Assembly (NCBI RefSeq): GCF_014898055.3
Contig: NW_023601433.1
Coordinates: forward strand, 45,937,876 to 46,001,875
Direction: 5' to 3'
DNA: 64,000 bases
From: Talpa occidentalis
Lineage: Eukaryota; Chordata; Mammalia; Eulipotyphla; Talpidae
Shown one piece after another: positions 35,791-49,548 of this stretch. Every line of letters starts with the position of its first letter. The first letter of the stretch is position 1. The notes beneath the pieces were generated by a model, which was given only the letters and a program-made list of their open reading frames with translations, searched no databases and was not told the DNA's origin. The position numbers and the translations under genes were made by a program.

Positions 35791-38700
35791 AATTAATATC
35801 TAACATCATTTGTAGTATTCTAAATCTTTAGAGTTATGAGTCTTTAGGTGTAGAGCTCCAAAGCTCTGATTGCTGTGGTATCTTCCTCCAAGGATGTTAC
35901 AACCAACTGATAGAGGTAAATATGAATGCAAATCACAAATCACTAGTATATATAAAAATGAATGCACTAAGAGAAGTAAATTTTAAATGCTGCAGAATTT
36001 GAAAGGGATAGACAGAGACAAGGAAAATAACATTTCTTATAAAAGGTTGTAAATGTTTAAGTGTTGTAGACAGGCTCAACAGACAGGAGAAATAAGGAAG
36101 ATGTGATCAGATAGCTTGAATTGTTTGTGGGAGTCTCTTGAACTGTCCTAAAAGAGGTAGAAACAATTTGTAGATAATTTAAGAAAAGAGGAGGACAAAA
36201 TTGTGAATAATTAGAAGTAGATGGGGATTTACTGAACCAAAAAGAACACTAGGAAATACGCTGTTATGTCACTGTTATCAAGTGGGTAGAAGCTACTTTA
36301 CCTACATTCTTGTTCTCATTGTTTGAAAATAGAAGAGCGCAAAAGAAATACGAGAGGCTGTTCTGTCCCTCCTTCTTGCACCAGAGGTTCAGAAGCATCT
36401 GTTTCAAAATAGTTTCAAGGTTCTTGCATTGCTTAACACTGAGTCTTGTTCAATAGTTTCTCACATAATTTTCTCACAAGCAATTCAGTATTTCTTTCCT
36501 CCTCTGATCCAGGCAGCTTTCTCTGAGTATATACCTCGGGGCTTAGATGTAAATGACTTTCATAATGTCTGACATTCTGGTCACCTCCCACACAGTCTCA
36601 GAGTAGCTTTCTATCAGTGAGCAGAAAATTAGAACCTAGATCATTACAAAAGGTGTCCTGACCCCAAAATGAAGATAATTCTAATACTAGACATTGGTAG
36701 AGGTCTGGGGCCAGGGGCTAGTGGAGGGCAGGTATTGGGTAACACTGTGGTAGGGTTACATGTGTATATTTTAAAAGATGTCATATGTAGACTTTTATGT
36801 GGAAACAATTGTTAGTTGTTCTAACAGAAGAGCAGGTCATTTTTATTGCTATGATGATGATGACTTTATTATTTTTTTTGTTTTACATCCCATGCACTGA
36901 GTAAAGGTATGGGAACTTAGGTAATGATTTCACCTCTCTGGACCTCTTGAACAAAACAGAAGAATTGGATTAGACTGCAGTTATGTCTCTTCCAACTCCA
37001 GAATTACCAAGTCTGAATATTGTAGGACTGAGAGAATTTGTGTAGCCATCTCAACAGGCCTTAGCTCAAGGCAATCATAGATGTTATTTTCTTTTTCTTT
37101 TCCTTTCCTCAAGGTAACCCCTCAAATTCCTTTCTATCCCAAGAAATGCATGATCCTGCCAAGGGATCATGGCAGGTATGAGGAAAACGTTAAGAAGCAT
37201 AACTAACTCTACACAAAGGAAAGAATTATTACAGTAGGAAAGGGCACACTATACATAATCCCTTCAGTCCCAATGTCATTTGGAAGGAAAGGGAATAAAA
37301 AAAAAAATACCCAAAAGTTCATTGCACAAAAGTTAATGAGAAAAATGAACAAGAACCAGAAAAGCAATCTCCCAATTCCCTAAGGGCTGAAGAGAACAGG
37401 AAGATTCTGCACCCTTTCTCAGGTCACCTAAACCCAGCCAGCTTCACTGTCCAACCTGGTCTTCCCTGCTAAGAAACCTAATGTCAGGTATTCAAAATTA
37501 CATAAAAGTACCAAATATTGTAACCTTGTCCTATTGTTTATGCACGTGATTAGATACACATACTTCTATTTTGAACACTGATGTATTTTCAGCTAAATGG
37601 TCCAGCAAAGTTCAGATTCTAGCAATAACTTCCTCATAGTTATAACCTCTGTAAATAACAACACTACACTTAAACTTGCTGCTAGTTTACCAAGACTTAA
37701 GTTAAAACACCAGAGCAAACTAATTTATTACACAGACCCAAATCACCAGTTTGAGTTTTGAGCACAATAAGATTTAATCTGAATCCTGGAAAAAAATATA
37801 ATTTAAGTATTCTGTGAAAACAAAAGTAACTCTTCTCTAAAGGTTCCCTTCTTACTGAAGAGGAGAAAAAACCAAAAGAAACCAAGCAGCTTCTGAAAAT
37901 ACAATTAAAAGTATGTCATTCAAAATAATTTAACTCCAAAATAGTCAAATCTTTGAATATGCCAAGTTGTTAATATCACCTAAATATTGGTTGCTATAAA
38001 ACTAACAGCATTGTAAACAGAGAAAACTGGCAGAAGTTAGGACACAAAAGGAAACTGATTTGGACTTTTAGAGGTGAACTTAATGTAATATAGATATATG
38101 CTGGTTTTCAATGATAAGCACCTGAAATTTATATGTTATAAAGCAATGTTGCCTCAATTAAAAAAAAAGGAAAGAATAAAGACAGGGCATTTGACTCATT
38201 AACAACTTCAGCCTCCCCAAAACATAGGAATCTTGCTTTAATTTACTGATGGATGATTATCCCACCACTGCTTATACAATATAGTGAATTTAGAGTACTC
38301 TGAATCACTTTGTGATAACTCTTTTTAGTAATTCCTACCTTTGGTATTTGAAACACAGAGTTCTTTTCAGGGCCCTTTGAAAAAAGGATGAAGACAAATA
38401 ATTCAGAGTTTAAATGTCTTTGTATAACTTAGATTTTTTTTTTACATTTGTTGCATGTAAGACTCTGAGTCAATAAAACACATGAGCTGCATAAAAAAAA
38501 ATGAGGACTTTTAACTGCAAAGGGGCACCTGTTTTTCACAAATAAATTAAGGGGGATATTGTGGCAAGGTCAAATGTCTTGAAGAGAAAACACCTTAAAC
38601 CTAGGAAGGTATTTTTTAATCATATTGGTTGCTCATCCTGAAACTTCTGGATTGCAATAATGTTCATGGTGGGTGCCTTTTTAGGACTTTTAGGTTTAAA

Positions 38701-39904
38701 GGAAAAATGACTTTGCACCAAGAATACATATTTTGTTTTTGTTTTCATTAGAAAAGAATCCAAGAAGTACAGGAGGAAAAACAAACAATATTTTTAAGTC
38801 AAGTTATTTTCAGAGCCTCCCAAGGAAATAAATATTACTTTGTCAGTCAAGAGAGAGGGCAAAAAAATGGAAGAAGATTTACCATAGAGAGTTCTTTGCA
38901 AGAACTCTAGGCTGAATTCTTGTGTTAAGGTTATAAAGTCTGTGCTTTCATAGTGACTATGGGAGCTAAGTCAAGAAGAAAGGTGGACATTTATTTTATT
39001 TTGTTTTGACGTGTATGATGTCTCCTGGTTCTATCCCCTCTAAAGTAGATCAGAGTCAGTTTCACACTGAGTGTGAGCCAGCGTGACGTGGCCAAAAGCA
39101 GAGACAGTGTGTCCTGCCTGGTCCTCCAGACATTTGCCAAGAGAGACCTAATAGTGCCTAAGGACATTAACACAGCACATGCCTTGTCTAAAGTTTGCAT
39201 TCTTATCCAAAGTAAATATGATTCTTCAATTATGATGGGAGTAAATATTCACCCCTTTACATGCATTTGTTTTATTCCTTTGGACTTTTCTTTCCTTCTT
39301 TAAAAAAAAGAATGGTAAAATTTCAGCATTTTCTCACCAGTATTGTATTGCCCTGTTGCAGCCAAATTTTACGGTTACAGAAAGCATTAGCAAGCCAGGC
39401 CAAAAAATACTCTGACTTCGATTTAATATGAAATTGAACATAGCATTTCCAACTATTTCCATCATTACAATAATTATTTGGCTTATTTCTGTTTTCATGT
39501 TAACTGTAAAAAGTTTCCATTTTTCAGAAAAGCAGTAGTGTTTCATAATAAACAAACACAGCTCAGATCCAGACAAATCAGTACATTCTTTCATAACACC
39601 CTGCTAATAACACTTTTAAGATTCAGGGTTGTATTTCTTTACTCATTGAATTTTCTTTAGTGTTTAATGAATTTACAGTAATAGCTGAAATTTTCTTTTT
39701 CCCCTCTCATTCCTATAGAAGTGAAATCATCTTTTGCTCTTTGTCCATATAGTGGATATCTATTATATATAAAAATATTCTATATCCAAAATATGACATC
39801 ATGTAACCTTATAATAAAATATTGTGAACAAAATTGCATTAAAATGTTTTTGCTTGGAAGGATATTCAAAATAAGTATCTGCCAGATAACCTTTTTTTAA
39901 ACTC
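35791..39904. other. Long unassigned region
   Basis: About 4.1 kb without a supported gene, RNA or recognisable transposon. Frames are 60-86 codons at most with no family signature. Sporadic A-runs and T-runs occur (37297, 38163, 38440). It is the longest repeat-free-looking stretch of the window and would be the first place to look for conserved non-coding sequence. Confidence 0.4.
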
Positions 39905-42490
39905 TTCATCCTAACACTATATTTTAAAGATTGGGTTCTATTTATTTATTGAGTTAACATTGCTTACAATCATACATTTGATTTAGGGATATAGGTTCAC
40001 CTATTGAGATGTATGTTACCATACCAGTGCCACAATCAAAATAAAAATAATACCTCAGTATTGTCCATATAGCCTTACCCCCTTTTCTCTTAATATTAAC
40101 ATCCCCTTTTACTAGCTTCATTTGACAGATTCCTAGGGTTTGTTTTGCTTTATTTTCATCTATTCCTTTGCTTTACTTTTATTATTTATATTTTCACATA
40201 TGAGTGAAATAATCTGGTATGTCTTCTCCTCCTGACTTACTTCCTTTAGAATAATTCCCATAAGATCTATTCATGATGCTATAAAAAGCAAGTTTTCATC
40301 TTTTTTATACCCAAGTAGTATTCCATTGTATACCTATCTCACATCTTTATTTACTCATCTGTGGTTGGACAAAGAAGTGCACATACCCCTTTGCATCAGG
40401 GTTTTTGCATTCTTCAGGTAGATACTTAGAAGAGGAATTGGATTATATGATAAATTTATTTTTAGTATTTTGAATAACCTCCATACTGTTTTATATAGGG
40501 ATGGACTAGTCTACAGCCCTACCAACAATGTGCAAGGAGTCTTTTTTTCACTTACACTCACCAGAACTTTTTGTTTCTGGTCTTTTTAATATTGGCCATT
40601 CTAATATGTGTAGGATGGTATCTTGTGATTTTGATTAAATTTCCTTGATGATAAGTGATGAACACTTTTTATCATGTGCTAGTTGGCCATCTATATTTCT
40701 TCTTCCGAGAAGTGTTTAGTTAGCTCTTCTGTCATGTTTTAAAAACTGTGCTGTTGGATTTTTTTTTTTGTATTGTATGAATTATTTGTAGAACTTGAAT
40801 ATTAGCTCCTTGTTGGAAGTATGATCCACAAATATATTTTCTCATTCAGTAGGTGGTCTTTTTACGTTAATGATATCTTCTTTCTCTGTGCACAAGCTTT
40901 TTAGTTTGAGGTAGCTCCATTTATTTATTTTTTGCTGTTGTTTCCCTTGCTTTTGGAGTCTAGTCCTCAAAGATATATATAAACCCAATGTTGTGTAGTA
41001 TTTTGCCTATGTCTTCTTTCATGTATTTTATGATTTCAGGCCTTTAATCCATTTGGAGTTAGTTTTTGTATATAGTATGAGGTAGTGGTCTAGTTTCATT
41101 CCTTTGCATATAACTGTCCAGTGTTCCCAATACTATTTATCAAAATGGCCATTATATACTCTTGGCTCCTTTGTCATAAATTGTCTATATATAAAGTATG
41201 AGCTTATTTCTGGTCTCTCAATTTCATTCCATTGATTCACTGTGTCTATATTTATTCCAATACCTTAATGTTTTGAAGGTTTTGTAGAAGTCACTTGTGA
41301 AACTGGTCCTAGACTTTTATTTTTTGGGAGATTTTTTAATTACTGTTTCAATTTTCTCACTTATATTTGGCTTGTTCACATTTTCTATTTCTTCCTGATT
41401 TAGTCTTGGAAGATTACATGCTTCTAAAAATTTGTTCATTTCTTCTAGCTATTCCAGTTTCTTCACATGAAGATATTCATAGCAATTCCTTATGATCTTC
41501 TGTATTTTTGAGATGACTTATGACTTTTGTTTCTGACTTTAGTTCTTATTCACCTCCTTTTTCTTATGAACCTCCTAGAGGTTTGTCATTTTGTTCAAAT
41601 TTTCAATGAACTAGCTTTTGTTTTCATTGATTTTTTGGATTATCTTTTTTTCATTTCCATTTTATTTCTGCTCTAAATTATTTTATTTCCTTCCTTCTAC
41701 TGATTTTTGATATAGTTTGTTATTCTTTATCTGGTTCCATAGATGTAAGGCTAGATTATTTATTTAAGATTTTTCCTGTTGGATATACTTCTGTATTGCT
41801 ATATATTTCTTTCTTAGTACTGCTTTCTCCAAGTCCCATCATTCTTTATAGCCTGTGTCTTCATTTTCATTCATCTCTACCTTACAGTTTGTCCTTTGAT
41901 TTCCTCATTAATCTTGCAGTGATTCAGTAATCTATTTTATGCTATCTACATAGTAGAGGTTATTTATTTCTTTTTTTAATGGTTGATTTCTAGTTTTATC
42001 ATCTTGATCTGAGAAAATACTTGATATCACTTCATTCTTCATGACTTTACTGACACTTATTCTGTGATCCAACATGAGGTCGATGGTCAAGAATTTTCCA
42101 TTGTGAACTTGAGAAGAATGCATACTCAGCTTTTTGTGGGGGGTGGAGTGGTGCAACACCAAACAAATAATTATTAGGTCCATCTGGCCTAATTAATCAT
42201 TAAAGGCTGTTGTTTCCATGTTGAGTTACTCTCTAGTTGAGTTACTCTCCTTTGATAACTACTGTGTTGAAATCCCCTATCACTATTGTGTTGCTGACAA
42301 TGTGTTTTAGATTTATAATATTTGCACAATATATTTTGATGCTTCTTCATTTGATGCATATATATTAATGAGGGTTATGGCTTCTTGATGTATGGATACC
42401 GAAATCATTACATAATGTTCATCCTTGTCATGAGTTTCCACTTTTAGCTGGTAGTTTTTTTCATCTAACTATAGTTGTCCCTGCCTCCCT
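39905..42490 (-). pseudogene. Old L1 on the minus strand with reverse transcriptase region deleted
   Basis: From left to right the reverse complement runs 3' UTR (39905-40200), ORF2 C-terminus (40210-41060, for example TATTCCATTGTATACCTATC), and the segment upstream to about 41280. It then jumps near 41290-41340 to the region before the polymerase core (TTTTCTATTTCTTCCTGATT, CTAGCTTTTGTTTTCATTGA). It ends in endonuclease-domain sequence (CTTGAGAAGAATGCATACTC, TTAGGTCCATCTGGCCTAAT, CCCTATCACTATTGTGTTGC). The missing middle corresponds to most of the reverse transcriptase. A 23 T run at 42494-42516 follows. Confidence 0.85.
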
Positions 42491-42493
42491 GCC

Positions 42494-42516
42494 TTTTTTT
42501 TTTTTTTTTTTTTTTT
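42494..42516. repeat. Poly(T) run, 23 bases
   Basis: An uninterrupted T homopolymer at the right end of the old L1. It could be the reverse-complement A tail of a lost minus-strand retroposon, but no body is recognisable next to it. Confidence 0.9.
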
Positions 42517-44879
42517 AGGGACATATTTCCTTGTAGTACTGTTTTCCAACCATTTTTATTTTTGGAACTCCGATATATTTCATGGGGAAAGCAAAAGTTT
42601 TAAACTTTTCCTTTATCTGCAGGCCAGTTAGAAATATATGTTTTTTCCTAAACTAACGCTTGTTTTTTTTTTTTGACCTCCAAACTGCTGAGGTACAAAC
42701 TTGAAGATTGGGATGAAAATTTGATAGGTCAGCGATTTTATGAATACAAAAAATTGAATCTGGGCCATTCATAAATGTTATTTTTGTTTTCAAGGACATA
42801 TTTAAAAATCAATTTTAAGACCTAAAAACTGAGCTGTTGAGTTATTTGACAAACATGATATAAAATTTATAATTGGAGGGCAGTTTCATATATCATTCTC
42901 GAGCTAATTTTGGCATGGAAAGCTAAAGTATGAGAAAAAGTAAATAATACGGGTCTTTTTTTATTCTCTATTGCAACAAAAGACCTATGGTAACTTTCCT
43001 GCCCTAGAAGATAATGCTTATTTTATAACTCCATGTTTTTGGTTTACCTTTTTAATTAATAAGGAAGATATTTTCTTTTCTCAGTTACTCATTTCCTTTT
43101 ACATAATGCAGTTCTGCAGTTTAAATGCTAATTGGCCATTTCTGTGGATGGTGCCTAGTTAAAAGGTTTGCCATTTAATTCCAAAGTGTCTTTTATTTCT
43201 TGAGAAGGATTAAATGGAAACTCAGCCCTGGTTTAGTATCATAGAAGTTCATGTGCACTCCTCTGTTGAATTCCCATGGTTTGAGTATCCTGCTGGGGAA
43301 CACAGACTGAGATTTTGTTGAATCAGGCCCTCCATAGTCAGGCTCAAAATAACTTCCAGCACACTGATAAAAATAATGACCCTTTTGCAGTTGTAAAACT
43401 TGAAACTATTCCTTGAATGTTAACTAACATCCAAAAGCTGTTTCTGCAAATGAAATGGGGGATTTGGAGCTAGGAAACCACTCTGAATAAAAATGTAGAC
43501 ATGACATTTTACTTTCCTTTTCAGTAATTATTATAAATTGTGAACTTTTCCTCAAAGCTTGTGAAACTATCACTCTAGATTTTGTTAAGAGAAAAATACA
43601 CAGATATGATAATGACACTGGGCAGCATCTTAAGATGAGCAGATATTTTTGTTTATTTAGTTTGTCGATAATGTTTTCTCGATCCTCAGTAATAATGGCA
43701 TCAATAATATTATTTAGATGATGGAAAATAAAAGGTATAAGCTAAAGTAAGTATCAGGAAATACTGATAGCTTGCAGCACTGATATTTATTTCCCAAATA
43801 GCCAACATTATAAACACTTTCAGGTAAAACAATTCAGTCTTCTCATCTTGCTGATATTCTCTCAAAAGCTGGGGAACATTTACTTACAGCTAGTTTAATA
43901 GGCAACAGGAAATAACCCATTGGCTAAATTTATTTATGCTGACACAAAGAAAACCATGAAAAATCCAAGTTCTAAATTGTAATTTATTCCTTATAAGTAG
44001 TAAATCAGCAGGATTCCACTGCTCAAGTAGGGACTTGCCAGTTAAACAAGAACTGAAACATAATAAGCCTCATAAATGTTCCCAGCATTATGGAGTTGTT
44101 ATTTATGCATGAACTCATTCAACAAACCCCCCTTAGTCTGGTCATGATAACCTGTTGTCCCCAAGATACTATAAAATATACAAAAATAATGATTGCCAAA
44201 TTTTAGAGGTAAAATACAATTTTTTTTGAAACATACTTCCTTGTTTTGACAGGTAAATCTGGTTACTGCTTCCTAAGCTTTTCTGAATATATGGTTAATT
44301 TCTCATTTCCAAGTCCTTTGTTACTGATGTTGGCAACATTTGTGATAAAGTTTGCAATTGTCTAGATCATGTTATATGAAATACAGTTAAAGTTTTTATA
44401 ATTTTTCTCTAACTAAAAGAGAAAGTGGTTTACCCTATAAGATATGATATAGGATATTTTTAGCACAAGATCACAGTTTTCTTGTTGATATAGTAAATTA
44501 TCCAATACAGTGGATAGATCAAAGATAGTAGTGGGAGCAGTTATAAATCCATGTAAAGCATATCACAGAATAAATAAGCTATGCAGAGTTCCTATGGTAG
44601 AAATTCATACTAAAATGATCAAAAAGAAGCCTGCTTGATTAAGAGACAGATCTGAATTTTAGTCCAAGATTTTCTATTCTCCAGCATGTTAAACACATTA
44701 ATTCATATAATCCCCAAGCTACAAGCCTGATTGGACCATTTTCAGTAGTAAACATCCGATTTGTGTCAGCACCTAACAACTCACTTCCATTTTTCAATCA
44801 GAATAATTAACTCAAAAACTGAACTGGAAACTGATTGGTCCATTTACAATCCAGGTGCCGAATACAAAAGAAAAAAGCC
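42517..44879. other. Unassigned region
   Basis: About 2.4 kb of AT-rich sequence without supported gene or repeat; frames are under 70 codons. Confidence 0.4.
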
Positions 44880-45600
44880 CATGCCTCCATATACTTCTCC
44901 TGCCCTGAAGTCAGGGCAGGTTCATGGGCCAGTGGAACCATGGCCAGAGCTGTCCTCATTGGGGCTGGAGGCACACTGCACCATGTCCCTTCATCTGGAC
45001 CAGGTGTAACAATGCAAAAGAGGGCAAGCCTACAACAGCACAGTGACATGTGTCCCAGCTGCTGCAGGGGGCCCACCATGTTGGCTTGGCTCTCCATGGG
45101 CCTCTACTGCCTGCAGCTTCAGGGAGCTTCTGTGTCAGAGCTGTCCCAGTGTGGCCCAGTGCACCTCCAAGCAGCCTTGAGTCAGGGCTAGGAGCTGCAG
45201 GGTTTGGGGATTGCCTCTGCTGCTGGAGCATGCTTTGGTATGGGATGACCTTGCCCGTTCAGCCCCCATGTGGCTGCATGCCCTGGGTTGGAGTGGTGGG
45301 TGAACTACTGCCTCCTGCAGCTGCTGCTGGCTATTGCTGGCTGCCTGAGCCCTAGTAGAGCTGCTCATGCTAGAGATAGGTGGTGGAAATGCCCGATGCT
45401 GTTGCCACATTGAGAGCATCCTGTCTGAGTACTGTCTACAGGCAGTGTGCTTGGGCTGTGGGCAGGGAAACTCCTACTGCTGCTGCTTTCAGAGCAATAT
45501 GCAACAGGCAGCCCTCAGGCTATATGCACTGGGGCCAGTGGAGCCAACAAAGTTGGCCTGCCTTGCTCCTTGGGTAACAAGGGAAAGCTGGTTATGACCT
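44880..45600. other. GC-rich, CpG-poor block of unknown origin
   Basis: Base composition changes sharply for about 720 bp, with many CTGC, GCAG and TGGC words (for example CTGCAGCTGCTGCTGGCTAT near 45320) and very few CG dinucleotides. Stop codons are scarce, so overlapping frames of 76-118 codons exist on both strands, none with an obvious protein signature. An old retroposon 5' region or LTR that has lost its CpGs is the likeliest explanation. A retrocopy of a GC-rich transcript is possible. Confidence 0.6.
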
Positions 45601-46189
45601 GCAGGATGCACCACACATATCTGGTTTCAGACTACAGGAACCTGATAAACACATGCCATATAAAATTTAAACATTTAAACAAAACTGATACAACACTTCA
45701 GAAGGTTATCTGTGTAACTCTTAATATGTTTAGACAGTATATCTTTAGCTTGACTCTACTGGAGAATGTTGCTTAAAAACGTACAAGGGTACTCCAAGGT
45801 TTTCTGCATTAGGGGAACCTAGAAATAAACTAAAATTTGATGATTTAGTAAAAAAGTATTACTAATCAGGAAAATCAATTTTTATTCAACAGTAGTAATA
45901 CATATGTACATTAATATTGAAAGTAGATTTTTAACTTAACACATACATATTATAAAGTGAAAAATTCTTAAATGTATAATTTAATAGGCTATCACAAAAA
46001 TAAATTACCACTAAAATACCACTCATGTCAACATATAAAACTTTACTATTATAAAGAAATTCCCTTATGCATTCTCCTATTAACTATTGTTTCTTCCTAT
46101 TCCAAAGACAACTACTCTTCTAACTTCATGATGTATTTTCAATCTTTTCTATATAAAATGGAGTGATTTGAATTATTCGTATCTTCTTT
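45601..46189. other. Unassigned AT-rich stretch
   Basis: No supported feature. Confidence 0.4.
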
Positions 46190-47750
46190 CACCTCCTATT
46201 TTGCTTGGGATTCATTTAAGCTATTGGACATGGTGTTAATTTATTCATTCTCCTGGCTGATGAAACCCCTTATATGGATACCAACATTGATTGTGTTGTT
46301 CTACTAGAGGTGGGCATTTCTCTTTGATATAGTCTTTATCTTTTACTATTGCTGCTATGAACATCTTGTGCCTATTTCTTGGTGAATATACAGGTGTATT
46401 TCTGTTGGCTATACACTAGAAGTAAAATTCTCGCAGCCATAGGCCATGCATACATTCAAATTTAAGGAATAATTCCAAACAGCTTTTTTGAAAGTGATAG
46501 TTACAGTTTACAAGCAGTACGCATGACTTCCACAATTCCCAAGGTGCATCATTGTCAGCATTTTTAAACTAAGTTATTGGACATGTGCACTTTTATAACA
46601 TGGCTCTGAATTTCATTTTCTGGTGAATAATAAGTTTGAACTTTGTTATGTGCTTCTTGACCATTTCAATATACCCTTTTGTGTATTAGTTGTACATTTA
46701 TTTGTTATGTATATGGTTTTTGTGTATATTTGTTTCACAAGTTACTAAGAGAAGGGTATTAAAATTCCCGGCTATGATTGTGGGTTTCCCTTTTTATATA
46801 TCTGAAAATGTAGAGTTTACATATTTTGAGACCACGTTATTAGTAGCATTCAGATGTAGAATTATACATCTTACTAGTAGTTGACTCAGCTTAAAAATGA
46901 CCTACTTAATAATACTGTTTGTTCCTTAAAATCTACTGTATAAGGTATTAATACAGCTGTGCCGACTTTCTTTAAGCAGTTTCTGCATATCATATCTGTC
47001 TATGTTTTCTAAACTGGATTTAAATAAACTCTACTATTGGTCTTCTATTTTCTATATTCCTGTTGCTTTCCATTATAGACTTCATTTGGATTAATTCTGG
47101 ATTTTTTAATCTTTCTGGAATTTTCCTCTTCTATCTTGTTAGTTATAAATTCTTCATTTACTTCAGTGACTTCTTTAGGTATTACAAATTGCACTCTTGA
47201 ATTACTAGATTTAGTACAAATCAATAATTTATCTATATTCCAAACAATGAAAGAAACCCTTATAACTGTGTTTCTCCTTTCAAGATAACTTTGCTATTGT
47301 TTTTCATTTTTTCCCTCTGTGTTTTAAACAACAGGAGACATGCTTATTTTCATACAGGTGGCATTTACTTATATTTTCAATTATATTCACTCAATTTCTA
47401 ACATTTTCTGACTTCCAACGTTTTTGGTGTTATCTATCAGATATAGTTATTATTTCAAAGTTAGAATATCTTTGTTCCTCTACTTTCAAGAAATTGTCTT
47501 TCCTTTCTACTTAAAATTTTGCAATTTTTGCCTCGCTATGGCTTTTCCTGTATATATCTTGCTTAAGAGCCTGTGTATTTCTTAAATACGTGACTTAATA
47601 TTTCACTCATCATTTTAAAAGTTATCTCTGTTTGTTGTTAGTGCTAAATTCTCTAGCTCTTCTCCTCAGACCCAAATATTGTATATGTTGCATTTTTTAC
47701 AAATTTTAAAATATATTCTTTAAGCTTGTTTCTACATTTGTATCCATTTG
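46190..47750 (-). pseudogene. Ancient L1 (half-L1-like) on the minus strand
   Basis: The left part (46320-46680) is reverse-complement ORF2 C-terminus: ATTGCTGCTATGAACATCTT, GTATTTCTGTTGGCTATACA. The next part (46730-47000) is endonuclease-domain sequence: AGAAGGGTATTAAAATTCCC, GCTATGATTGTGGGTTTCCC. The reverse transcriptase between them is absent, as in so-called half-L1 elements. Beyond 47000 the match fades. Divergence is the highest of the L1s here. Confidence 0.65.
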
Positions 47751-48139
47751 CCTGTGAGTGCTAGAGGCTCAGATTTCTTTCTTACAATTGAATTGCATTT
47801 ACAATTTACATTTACAATTTACATTTCAATTTATAATTGTATCTAATCTGATACATTTCTCAGATAATTTTTGTTACTTCATAGTTAGTTCTAAAATTTT
47901 TGTTGGATTCATTTTTTTAAATTACAGTTTTCCAATGAAGCTCTTGCTCTAGTCATTTGATTGATTCACCTATTAATCACAGATAATGTAAAAAACGGAA
48001 TTAACTGTAGATCTGTTTTAACTATCATTTTATTAATTGTTTCCTTCTGATTGAATAAAGCATTATCTGTAATTATGCTATAGAATATATCAGTATCTAT
48101 TTCAGATTATATTGCAGAATAATACACTATATTTCCTTT

Positions 48140-48612
48140 TTTGAATTTACACAAAACTTGCAACCACAGATGAGTGGATAAAAAAATGTGTACAACACAA
48201 ACAACACAATGCAATACTAGTCATAGATAAAAATTCTGTAATCTTGCTATTTGCAACAACATCCATGGAACTGGAGGGTATTATGCTAAGTGAAATAAAT
48301 CAGAAGGAGGAGGAAAACAAACACAGGATGGTGTCATTATATATAGAATATAGAGAAACAAAGCAAGGAACAAACAAAACTGAACCAAACATATTTTAGA
48401 ATTGAGATCACCAGAGGAGTATTGGGGTTTGTGGGGTATGGAGGTAGAGTCCCCATGGATGATAGTGGAGGATTATGGGTGCTCTGGTTGTGGGTGTTGT
48501 GTGGTGACATACATCTAAAGAGGTGTGAAACTCTATCTCTGAACCATGTGCAGTGTTGTAAAACAAATTTACCTCAATAATAAAATAATACCAAAATTAA
48601 AAAAAACAAACC
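48140..48612 (+). mobile_element. Older L1 3' end
   Basis: Plus-strand ORF2 end (GCAACAACATCCATGGAACT, GGGTATTATGCTAAGTGAAA, TAAATCAGAAGGAGG) followed by a 3' UTR with CTAAAGAGGTGTGAAACTCT and an A-rich end near 48612. It is strongly 5'-truncated. Sister 3' ends are at 15081-15958 and 59215-59505. Confidence 0.85.
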
Positions 48613-49246
48613 AAACCAAGGCAGTCACATGTTGGTGGAACTGGCATTTGGGTCAACTCCAGTAACAATAGTGCTGGATAATAGTGTGCTAACAGAACTC
48701 TGACAAGGCTATTTCATATTTAGTTCCTAAGGTTTGTTTAGTTCCCCCTGTACTTAGCCTCTGTTAGTTTGGCATGAACATTATTCAGAGGAAAGATATA
48801 GATTATATTTTATCTCCCTGACTTCTCAGCATAATTGCCAAATTTTACTCATAAAATGAAGCTAAAAATAACTATACAGAACACAGAATAAAAATGATAA
48901 TACACACAGAACTATTATGTATATATGTGTAAATGTATAATATATAATATATATACATATATATGTATATATAATATATAAACATATATTATAAAACATA
49001 ACCATCCATATCCATACAGATTAAATGGAATTTCAAATATCATCTAGACATATATTTAATTATGTCTCATTTATTTCTCTCTAAAATATTTCAAAAGATG
49101 ATCCATTATCTAAATTAGAATAGTTAATTTTAATACAAATTTCTTTAATGCTGAATGCTAAAGTATTAAATTAAACTAACTTAAATGTGAAAATAAAGAC
49201 ATACCAAGCTGGGAAATGTTAATGGTATATTTTATGGCCTCTGATC
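48613..49246. other. Unassigned stretch with a TA-rich repeat
   Basis: Contains a TATATA/TATATG repeat at about 48915-48990. No supported gene. Confidence 0.5.
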
Positions 49247-49260
49247 AAGAAATCTGTCTC

Positions 49261-49534
49261 GGGCCTCCCCTGGTGGCACAGCGGTTGAGTGCTGGGCTAC
49301 GAGCTGTCTGCAGCCTCTGCAGCACTGGTTCAATCCCCGGCAGCCAGCGAGGGTCCCACAAGGTGCGCAGACCCCTCCTGCCGTGCCTGCTGCTCCCCTC
49401 AGCAGTGTACTTCGTCAGTCTATCTGTTCTGTTCCCCGCTCTGGCTCTGGTGAATTCTCTCACTATCCTGTGCTTCTGACTGTACCCAGTGCTTGTATAA
49501 ATAAATAAATAAACCTTAAAAAAAAAAAAAGAAA
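49261..49534 (+). mobile_element. tRNA-Glu-derived SINE, type A variant, young
   Basis: It begins GGGCCTCCCCTGGTGGCACA with a variant head (GTGCTGGGCTACGAGCTGTC), CCAGCGAGGGTCCCACAAGG, the shared body (AGCAGTGTACTTCGTCAGTC) and the tail TATAAATAAATAAATAAACC plus a long A run. The duplication AAGAAATCTGTCTC is perfect over 14 bp (49247-49260 and 49535-49548). Shares its head variant with the head-only copy at 57438. Confidence 0.95.
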
Positions 49535-49548
49535 AAGAAATCTGTCTC

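Noticed and set aside
44835..45419. Overlapping frames of 91-118 codons
   Set aside because: Stop-poor because of high GC; frames are equally open on both strands and show no protein signature.
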